From DAITAZ01 sp036824045 (lineage in GTDB: Bacteria; Pseudomonadota; Gammaproteobacteria; Burkholderiales; Rhodocyclaceae): DNA of 64,000 nt. Shown here piece after piece: positions 25,380-31,862 of this stretch; position 1 is the first letter of the stretch; each line of letters starts with the position of its first letter. Below the pieces are notes generated by a model. The model was not told the DNA's origin, made no database searches, and saw nothing but the letters and a program-made list of their open reading frames with translations. The translations under genes were made by a program, and so were the position numbers. The stretch spans positions 1 to 64,000 of the forward strand of contig DAITAZ010000001.1 in the NCBI GenBank assembly GCA_036824045.1, given 5' to 3'.

Positions 25380-27230
25380 ATGGGATGGAATAGAAAACTC
25401 CTGCGCGTGAACCTTTCCAACGGCACGTGCACGGCTGAACCGCTCAACATGCAGTGGGCGGACGAATACCTGGGCTCCCGCGGCCTGGCCACCAAGTATC
25501 TGGTGTCGGAGATCGACGCCAAGGTGGACCCGCTCGCGCCCGAAAACAAGCTGATCATGTCCACCGGGCCGCTCACCGGCACCATGGCTTCCACCGGGGG
25601 CCGCTACACGGTGGTGACCAAGGGACCGCTGACCGGCGCCATCGCCTGCTCCAACTCCGGCGGCTTCTTTGGCGCGGAGATGAAGTTCGCCGGCTGGGAC
25701 ATGATCATCTTCGAAGGCAAGTCCGAAAAGCCGGTCTACCTCCTGGTGGAGAACGACAAGGCTGAACTGCGCGATGCCTCCCACCTGTGGGGCAAGACCT
25801 GCTGGGAAACCGAGGAAACCATCAAGCACCAGCACCAGGACCCGCAACTGCGCGTGTCGTCCATCGGCCGCGCGGGCGAGAACCAGGTATTGTTCTCCTG
25901 CGTGGTGAATGACCTGCACCGGGCGGCGGGCCGCTCCGGCGTGGGGGCGGTGATGGGCTCCAAGAACCTGAAGGCCGTGGCCATCCGCGGCACCCAGGGC
26001 GTGGCCGGCATCAAGGACTTCAAGGAGTTTCTGAAGGTCACCAAGGAGAAAAAGCAGGTGCTGGCGGATAACGCCGTCACCGGCCAGGGTCTGCCCAAGT
26101 TCGGCACCCAGGTGCTGATGAACGTGATCAACGAGATCGGAGCCCTGCCGACCCGCAACCACCGGGATGTGCAGTTTGAAGGCGCGGGCAAGATTTCCGC
26201 CGAGGCGATGGCGGAAAAGCGCCCCACCGACGGCAAATCCCATCTGGTGACCAACGCCGCCTGCTTTGGCTGCACCATCGCCTGCGGCCGTGTTTCGCAG
26301 ATCGACAAGGGTCACTTCTCGGTGGTCAACAGCCCGAAGTACTGGGGTGCGTCGGGCGGGCTGGAATACGAGGCTGCCTGGGCGCTGGGCGCGGCCAACG
26401 GGGTGAACGACCTGGAAGCCCTGCAGTACGCCAACATGCTGTGCAACGAAGACGGCATGGACCCCATCTCCTTCGGCGCCACCGTGGGCGCGGTGATGGA
26501 GCTGTTCGAAATGGGCGTGATCACCCAGGAGCAACTGGGGATCGAGGCGCCCTTCGGCTCGGCTGAAGCGCTGTGCAAGCTGGCCGAGATGACTGCCCAG
26601 GGCGTGGGTTTCGGCAAGGAACTGGGTCAGGGCTCCAAGCGGCTGTGCACCAAGTACGGCCACCCGGAACTGTCCATGAGCGTGAAGGGCCAGGAATTCC
26701 CGGCCTACGATTCCCGTGGCATCCAGGGCATGGGCCTGACCTACGCCACCAGCAACCGTGGTGCCTGTCATCTGCGCTCCTACACAGTGGCGTCCGAAGT
26801 GCTGGGCATCCCGGTCAAGACCGACCCGCTCGCCACCGAAGGCAAGCCGGCGCTGGTCAAGGCCTTCCAGGACGCCACGGCGGTGTTCGACGCCGCAGGC
26901 ATCTGCATCTTCACTTCGTTCGCGTGGACGCTGGCGGACATCCAGCCCCAGATCCAGGCCGCCTGCGAAGGCGACTGGTCCATGGACAAGCTCAACGAAG
27001 TGGGCGAGCGGATCTGGAACATGGAACGCCAGTTCAATCTGGCGGCGGGCCTGACCCACAAGGACGACAACCTGCCACCGCGCCTGACCACCGAACCGGC
27101 CAAGACCGGCCCGGCCAAGGGCTTGGTGAATGGTCTCGCAACGATGCTGCCCGAGTACTACGAGATCCGGGGCTGGACGGCCGAGGGGGTTCCCACCGGG
27201 GAAACCCTCAGCCGTCTGGGCCTTTCCTGA
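25380..27230 (+). CDS. aorB: Tungsten-containing aldehyde:ferredoxin oxidoreductase large subunit (AorB type)
   Basis: 616 aa, normal for the family. It oxidises aldehydes to acids at a tungsten bis-pyranopterin centre; related enzymes also run the reverse reaction. Domain 1 (RKLLRVNLSNG, TGPLTGTMASTGGRYTVVTKGPLTGAIACSNSGG) is typical. The cluster ligands are Cys295, Cys298 and Cys302 (ACFGCTIACGR) plus Cys509 (DAAGICIF), matching the pattern 288/291/295/494 of Pyrococcus AOR. It is followed by a strong terminator and then the FAD subunit. Confidence 0.95.
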   Translation: MGWNRKLLRVNLSNGTCTAEPLNMQWADEYLGSRGLATKYLVSEIDAKVDPLAPENKLIMSTGPLTGTMASTGGRYTVVTKGPLTGAIACSNSGGFFGAEMKFAGWDMIIFEGKSEKPVYLLVENDKAELRDASHLWGKTCWETEETIKHQHQDPQLRVSSIGRAGENQVLFSCVVNDLHRAAGRSGVGAVMGSKNLKAVAIRGTQGVAGIKDFKEFLKVTKEKKQVLADNAVTGQGLPKFGTQVLMNVINEIGALPTRNHRDVQFEGAGKISAEAMAEKRPTDGKSHLVTNAACFGCTIACGRVSQIDKGHFSVVNSPKYWGASGGLEYEAAWALGAANGVNDLEALQYANMLCNEDGMDPISFGATVGAVMELFEMGVITQEQLGIEAPFGSAEALCKLAEMTAQGVGFGKELGQGSKRLCTKYGHPELSMSVKGQEFPAYDSRGIQGMGLTYATSNRGACHLRSYTVASEVLGIPVKTDPLATEGKPALVKAFQDATAVFDAAGICIFTSFAWTLADIQPQIQAACEGDWSMDKLNEVGERIWNMERQFNLAAGLTHKDDNLPPRLTTEPAKTGPAKGLVNGLATMLPEYYEIRGWTAEGVPTGETLSRLGLS

Positions 27231-27258
27231 TCCCGCGCGGGCCGTACTCCCTGTGACC

Positions 27259-27293
27259 CACTGCCTGCCGCTTCAGCGGCAGGCAGTGTTTTT
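27259..27293 (+). terminator. Strong intrinsic terminator between aorB and aorC
   Basis: Stem arms CACTGCCTGCCGCT (27259-27272) and AGCGGCAGGCAGTG (27275-27288) are perfect reverse complements over 14 pairs (the inner pairs probably open into the loop), followed by TTTTT (27289-27293). This is the clearest intrinsic terminator in the window. It stands inside the operon, so it should reduce expression of aorC and all downstream tungstate genes relative to aorA and aorB. Confidence 0.85.
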
Positions 27294-27308
27294 GCACGAG
27301 ACCAAGAC

Positions 27309-28649
27309 ATGAAACACGTAATACTCGGCAACGGCCCGGCAGGGGTCGTGGCCGCCGAAACCTTGCGCCAGGCCGCCCCCGACGCGGAGATCGTACTGGT
27401 GGGCAACGAGGATGCGCCACCCTATTCCCGCATGGCCATCCCCTACCTGCTGGAAGAGAACATCGACGAATCCGGCACCTACCTGCGCAAGACACCCAGC
27501 CACTTTTACGACCTGAACATCCGCGAATTGCGCGGCCGTGCCGTGGCGCTCGATACCAGCAAGCAGACCCTGCTCTTTGACGACGGGCATTTCGAGCACT
27601 ATGACCGGATCCTGGTGGCCACGGGCTCGCACCCGGTGCGTCCGCCCATCCCCGGGGTGGATTTGCCCCAGGTGCAAACCTGCTGGACGCTGGAAGACGC
27701 CCGCGCCATCGCCAGCTATGCCAAGCCCGGTTCCCGGGTGCTGCAACTGGGCGCAGGCTTCATCGGCTGCATCATCATGGAAGCCCTGGCCAAGCGCGGC
27801 GTGCAACTGACCGTGGTGGAACGGGGCGACCGCATGGTGCCGCGGATGATGACGCCCCTGGCCGGTGGCATGATCAAGCGCTGGGTGGAAGATAAAGGCA
27901 TCCGCGTGGTGACTTCTGCCGGGGTGGAACGGATCGACCCGGTGGCGCCACCCCAGCCTTCGCTGGTGGGCAAGTTCGCCAACGTCTTCAAGAGCCTGGC
28001 GGGCGAAACCCCCAAAGCACCCGCCAGCAACGAGGTGGTGGTCAAGCTCTCCACCGGCGAGCAGATCACCTGCGACCTGGTCATCGTCGCCGCGGGCGTG
28101 GCGCCCAACGTGAGCTTTCTCGAACACACGCCGGTGCATGTGGCCAGCGGGGTGCTGGTCAATGACCGGATGGAAACCAGCGTGCCCGGTATCTACGCAG
28201 CCGGGGACGTGGCCGAAGCGCCGGACCTCTTCACCGGAGCGCACCTGGTCTCGGCCATTCAGCCCAACGCGGTGGACCAGGCCCGGGTGGCCGCCCTCAA
28301 CATGGCCGGCGGCGATGCCCGGTTGGCGGGGGTGCTGGCGATCAACGTGCTCGACACCCTGGGGCTGATTTCGTCGTCGTTCGGCCAGTGGTGGGCATCG
28401 CCGGACGGGCAGGGGGTGGAGCTGGCCGACGAGGCCAACTGGCGCTACCTGAGTCTGCAGTTCAAGGACGACGTGCTGGTGGGCGCGACTTCCGTGGGCC
28501 GCACCGAGCACATCGGGGCGCTGCGGGGGCTGATCCAGGGCCGGGTCCGGCTGGGGGCGTGGAAGGACCGCCTGCTGGCCAATCCCCACGCCTTCTTCGA
28601 GGCCTATGTGGCCTGTGCGCAACCCTTGTCGGTGACGGGCCGGGCGTGA
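27309..28649 (+). CDS. aorC: FAD-dependent NAD(P)H oxidoreductase subunit (AorC type)
   Basis: 446 aa, class I pyridine-nucleotide-disulfide-oxidoreductase fold: FAD-binding HVILGNGPAGVVAAETL at the start, an NAD-binding glycine loop VLQLGAGFIGCIIMEAL, and the second FAD contact GIYAAGDVAEAPD. There is no redox-active CxxxxC disulfide. By analogy with A. aromaticum AorC it links the oxidoreductase to NAD+/NADH. The ATG at 27309 lies just after the terminator; its stop overlaps the GTG of the MoaD-like gene. Confidence 0.92.
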   Translation: MKHVILGNGPAGVVAAETLRQAAPDAEIVLVGNEDAPPYSRMAIPYLLEENIDESGTYLRKTPSHFYDLNIRELRGRAVALDTSKQTLLFDDGHFEHYDRILVATGSHPVRPPIPGVDLPQVQTCWTLEDARAIASYAKPGSRVLQLGAGFIGCIIMEALAKRGVQLTVVERGDRMVPRMMTPLAGGMIKRWVEDKGIRVVTSAGVERIDPVAPPQPSLVGKFANVFKSLAGETPKAPASNEVVVKLSTGEQITCDLVIVAAGVAPNVSFLEHTPVHVASGVLVNDRMETSVPGIYAAGDVAEAPDLFTGAHLVSAIQPNAVDQARVAALNMAGGDARLAGVLAINVLDTLGLISSSFGQWWASPDGQGVELADEANWRYLSLQFKDDVLVGATSVGRTEHIGALRGLIQGRVRLGAWKDRLLANPHAFFEAYVACAQPLSVTGRA

Positions 28650-28897
28650 AGATCACGTTCAAACTCTTCGCCACGCTCGGGGACTACCTGCCCCCCGAGA
28701 AGAAGGGCAACCAGGTGGTGCTGGAACTGGCGGAAGGCACTACGGTGGCGGACCTGATCGAACGCTACCGGGTGCCACCCAAACTGGCCCATCTGGTGCT
28801 CATCAATGGTCATTTCATCCCCCCGGAACAGCGCGCCACCCGCACGCTGAGCGAGGGCGAGGAACTGGCCATCTGGCCGCCCATCGCCGGGGGCTGA
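28646..28897 (+). CDS. MoaD/ThiS-like sulfur carrier, probably for the tungsten cofactor
   Basis: 83 aa, GTG start overlapping the aorC stop (GTGA). It has the ubiquitin-like beta-grasp pattern (VVLELAEGTTVADLIERYRVP, GEELAIWPPIAGG) and ends in Gly-Gly, the site of thiocarboxylate formation in MoaD. MoaD-like genes accompany tungsten aldehyde oxidoreductase genes in Aromatoleum. It probably delivers dithiolene sulfur to the pterin; a dedicated role is inference. Confidence 0.85.
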   Translation: MKITFKLFATLGDYLPPEKKGNQVVLELAEGTTVADLIERYRVPPKLAHLVLINGHFIPPEQRATRTLSEGEELAIWPPIAGG

Positions 28898-28906
28898 GGG
28901 CGGCGG

Positions 28907-29212
28907 ATGTACGGGTGCGGCATGCCGGACGAAGAGGTCGTGCGGGAGGTTACGGCGTCGGTGGCCGAATTTGCCCGCTGCCTGGAAGTGGCGGCCCCCG
29001 GGTGGGTCACGCGTCTGGCCGAGGGGCACTACCGGGTGGAGCACGCTGCCGCGGGGCTGGAGATCCGTCTCCAGCCCACGGGCAGGCGCCGCATCGGCCT
29101 TTTCGACCTGCCCGTGCTCGAGGCCCGCTACCGCTTCATCGCGGGCAGCCCGGAAGCGCGGCGGCGTCTGCTCGAACATCTGGACCGCGGAATGCAGCGG
29201 GGGGGCGGTTGA
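28907..29212 (+). CDS. Small protein of unknown function in the tungsten locus
   Basis: 101 aa, ATG at 28907 with GAGGGCGGCGG upstream; an internal ATG at 28922 is an alternative. Sequence features are an alpha region (VVREVTASVAEFARCLEVA) and a beta region (HYRVEHAAAGLEIRLQPTGRRRIGLFDLPVLEARYRF). The TGA stop overlaps the TTG start of the permease gene, so it is translated together with the transporter. No family is recognised. Position suggests a role in tungsten handling or cofactor assembly. Confidence 0.75.
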   Translation: MYGCGMPDEEVVREVTASVAEFARCLEVAAPGWVTRLAEGHYRVEHAAAGLEIRLQPTGRRRIGLFDLPVLEARYRFIAGSPEARRRLLEHLDRGMQRGGG

Positions 29213-29913
29213 GCGGTCTGGCCCAGGCGTTTTCCGAGGCGTTCCACCTGCTGTCCGGGTTCGACGCCCGGGTGGCGGAGATCGTGCTGCTCTCCCTGCA
29301 GGTGAGCGGGCTGGCCGTGGTGGCCGGCACGCTCATCGGCCTGCCCCTGGGCGCCTGCCTCGCGGTGGGGCGTTTTGCCGGGCAGGGGCTGCTCACCGTG
29401 CTCATCAACGGCTTCATGGGACTGCCCTCGGTGGTCGTGGGGGTAGTGGTCTATCTCATCCTCTCCCGCTCCGGTCCGCTGGGCAGCTTCGGCATTCTTT
29501 ACACTCCGGCAGCCATGGTGGTGGCCCAGACCCTGCTGGTGATCCCCCTGATGGCAGCCATTGCCCGCCAGGTAGTGGAAGACAGTTGGCGCCAGTACGC
29601 CGAGGAATTGCAGGTCCTGCGCTTCACCTGGTGGCAGAGCGTCACCACCCTGCTCTACGATTGTCGCCATTCCCTGCTGGTGGCGGTGCTGGCGGGCCTG
29701 GGGCGCGCCATGAGCGAGGTGGGCGCGGTGATGATCGTCGGCGGCAACATCGACCGGGCCACCCGCACCATGACCACCGCCATCGCCCTGGAAACCAGCA
29801 AAGGCGACCTGCCCTTGGCCGTGGCCCTGGGGCTGGTGCTGATCGGCCTGATCCTTGCCCTCAACGCCCTGGCCTTCGGCCTGCGCACCTGGGCCATGCG
29901 CCGCTACGGATAA
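29209..29913 (+). CDS. tupB: Tungstate ABC transporter permease TupB
   Basis: 234 aa from a TTG start that overlaps the previous stop (TTGA). Five to six membrane helices and the permease EAA-type loop (EDSWRQYAEELQVLRFTWWQSV) are present, with GLGRAMSEVGAVMIVGGNI typical of TupB/ModB-like proteins. Longer in-frame reading runs through the previous gene and is rejected. It forms the membrane channel with the ATPase and binding protein that follow. Confidence 0.92.
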   Translation: MSGLAQAFSEAFHLLSGFDARVAEIVLLSLQVSGLAVVAGTLIGLPLGACLAVGRFAGQGLLTVLINGFMGLPSVVVGVVVYLILSRSGPLGSFGILYTPAAMVVAQTLLVIPLMAAIARQVVEDSWRQYAEELQVLRFTWWQSVTTLLYDCRHSLLVAVLAGLGRAMSEVGAVMIVGGNIDRATRTMTTAIALETSKGDLPLAVALGLVLIGLILALNALAFGLRTWAMRRYG

Positions 29914-29919
29914 GCCGCC

Positions 29920-30633
29920 ATGTTCCCCCTGCGCCTTCAGGATCTGCGTTTTTCCCCCAACGGCCGCACCGTGCTGGCCGGCGTGAACCTGGAACTGGGG
30001 AGCGAAGGCATCAGCGTCATCCTCGGCCCCAACGGTGCCGGCAAGAGCGTGCTGCTGCGCATGCTCTGCGGCTTGCTGCAGCCCGACGGCGGACACATCG
30101 CGCGCAGCTCCGACGGCCACGGGTCCGAGCGCATCACCATGGTCTTCCAGCACCCCATGCTGCTGCGCGCCTCGGTGCTGGCCAACGTGGAACTGGGGCT
30201 CAAACCCGCCCGGTTGCCCCGGCTGGAACAACGACGGCGGGCCCTGGCCATGCTGGAACGAGTGCAACTGGCCAACCGGGCGCAGGACAGCGCCCGGCAC
30301 CTGTCCGGTGGCGAGCGCCAGCGGCTGGCCCTGGGCCGGGCCTGGCTCACCCGGCCGCGGCTGCTGTTGCTGGACGAGCCCACCGCCAGCGTGGACCCGG
30401 CGGGGCTGGAGGGCATCGAACGCATCATCCGCGAGATCCGCACCGAGGGCACCCGCATCCTGATGACCACCCACAGCCTGGGGCAGGCCACCCGCCTGGC
30501 CGACGACATCATCTTCCTGCACGATGGCCGGGTGACCGAACACACCCCGGTTCAGCGTTTCTTTTCCCGGCCGGCCTCGGACGAGGCGCGGCGTTTCATC
30601 CAAGGAGAACTCCCATGGCGTCTCGCCTTCTGA
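29920..30633 (+). CDS. tupC: Tungstate ABC transporter ATP-binding protein TupC
   Basis: 237 aa. Walker A is GPNGAGKS, the signature is LSGGERQRLALGRAW, Walker B with the catalytic glutamate is LLLLDEPTASVD, and the switch histidine follows in MTTHSLGQATRLADD. It powers oxyanion import through TupB. The gene starts 6 bases after tupB and its end overlaps tupA by 19 bases. Confidence 0.94.
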   Translation: MFPLRLQDLRFSPNGRTVLAGVNLELGSEGISVILGPNGAGKSVLLRMLCGLLQPDGGHIARSSDGHGSERITMVFQHPMLLRASVLANVELGLKPARLPRLEQRRRALAMLERVQLANRAQDSARHLSGGERQRLALGRAWLTRPRLLLLDEPTASVDPAGLEGIERIIREIRTEGTRILMTTHSLGQATRLADDIIFLHDGRVTEHTPVQRFFSRPASDEARRFIQGELPWRLAF

Positions 30634-31427
30634 ACCTCCTGCGCACCGTCGCGCTCGCTCTGCTGGCCACCCAGGCGATGGCGGCGGAGAGCATCGTGCT
30701 CGCCTCCACCACCTCCACTGAGCAATCGGGACTCTTCGGCCACATCCTGCCCATGTTCGAGAAGAAGACCGGCATCGCCATCAAGGTGGTGGCGCTGGGC
30801 ACCGGCCAGGCCCTGGACACGGGCCGCCGGGGCGACGCCGACGTGCTGCTGGTGCACGACCGCCCGGCGGAGGACAAATTCATCGCCGAGGGCTTTGGCG
30901 CCTACCGCAAGGACGTGATGTACAACGACTTCGTGGTGGTCGGACCGGGTGCCGACCCGGCCGCCACCCAGAGCGCCAAGGACACGGAAGAAGCCTTCCG
31001 CCGCATCGCCGCCAAGAGCGCCACCTTCATCTCCCGCGGCGACAAGAGCGGCACCCACGCGGCGGAACTGCGCTTCTGGAAAGCGGTGAACGTCACCCCC
31101 CAGGGCCAGCCCTGGTACAAGGAGGCCGGTTCCGGCATGGGGCCCACCCTGAACATGGCAGCCGGGGTCGACGGTTACACCCTGGCCGACCGGGGCACCT
31201 GGGCCAATTTCAAGAACCGCCAGAACCTGCAGATCACCTATCAGGGCGACAAGCGGCTGTTCAACCCCTACGGCGTCATCCTGGTGAATCCGGCCAAGCA
31301 CCCCCATGTCAAGCAAGCGGCGGCCGAGCGCTTCATCCACTGGCTCACCTCGGAAGAGGGCCGCCAGGCCATCGCCTCCTACAAACTGGCCGGCGAGCAA
31401 GTGTTCTTTCCCACCTCCGGCAAGTAG
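30615..31427 (+). CDS. tupA: Tungstate-binding periplasmic protein TupA
   Basis: 270 aa, ATG at 30615 with AAGGAG upstream, signal peptide ending near LLATQAMAAE. The family signature for tungstate is at the mature N-terminus: LASTTSTEQSGLFGHILP, followed by GRRGDADVLLVHDRPAE and the second ligand segment FISRGDKSGTHAAELRFW. TupA proteins bind tungstate much more tightly than molybdate. It is the last gene of the aor-tup run and converges with the pilin operon (7 bases). Confidence 0.94.
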   Translation: MASRLLNLLRTVALALLATQAMAAESIVLASTTSTEQSGLFGHILPMFEKKTGIAIKVVALGTGQALDTGRRGDADVLLVHDRPAEDKFIAEGFGAYRKDVMYNDFVVVGPGADPAATQSAKDTEEAFRRIAAKSATFISRGDKSGTHAAELRFWKAVNVTPQGQPWYKEAGSGMGPTLNMAAGVDGYTLADRGTWANFKNRQNLQITYQGDKRLFNPYGVILVNPAKHPHVKQAAAERFIHWLTSEEGRQAIASYKLAGEQVFFPTSGK

Positions 31428-31434
31428 GGCGGGA

Positions 31435-31854
31435 TCAGAAGGCGTCGGTGCCGCTGGGGCAAGCCAGGGTGCCGTCGGTAAAGGCGGTGGCGGCCGGCGG
31501 ATCGCACTTGCGGCAGGTGCAGCGGCTGCCGGCCGAGTTCAGCCCCGCCCACAGCTTGAGCTTGCTGTCGCTGCCCTTGAGCACGAACGCCCGCCCCCCC
31601 GTGGCACGGGTATAGGTGTAGGTGTAGCGGTCGGCGTAGTCCGGCGCGAGGGCGGTCGGGTAGCTGCCGGTGGCGACCAGGGTGCGCTCCGCGCCCGAGG
31701 CGGCCGACATCATGGCCTCCCGCAACTGGGTCTGGCGGGTGGTCTGCACCTGGGTCTGGTACATGGGATAGCCCAGCGAAACAAGCACGGTGATGATGAC
31801 CACGGTGATCATCATCTCGATCAGGGTGAACCCCCGGGACTGGGCAGCGGGCAT
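31435..31854 (-). CDS. pilE: Type IV minor pilin, PilE-like
   Basis: 139 aa. A short leader ends in G/FTLIEMMITVVIITVLVSLGYPMYQ, the class III prepilin peptidase site with Glu5 of the mature chain. The C-terminal half has four cysteines (CTCRKC, LACP), enough for disulfide-stabilised loops. It is the last gene of a leftward minor pilin operon and corresponds to the pilE position of the fimT-pilVWXY1E clusters. Confidence 0.88.
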   Translation of the reverse strand: MPAAQSRGFTLIEMMITVVIITVLVSLGYPMYQTQVQTTRQTQLREAMMSAASGAERTLVATGSYPTALAPDYADRYTYTYTRATGGRAFVLKGSDSKLKLWAGLNSAGSRCTCRKCDPPAATAFTDGTLACPSGTDAF

Positions 31855-31862
31855 GGCAATCC

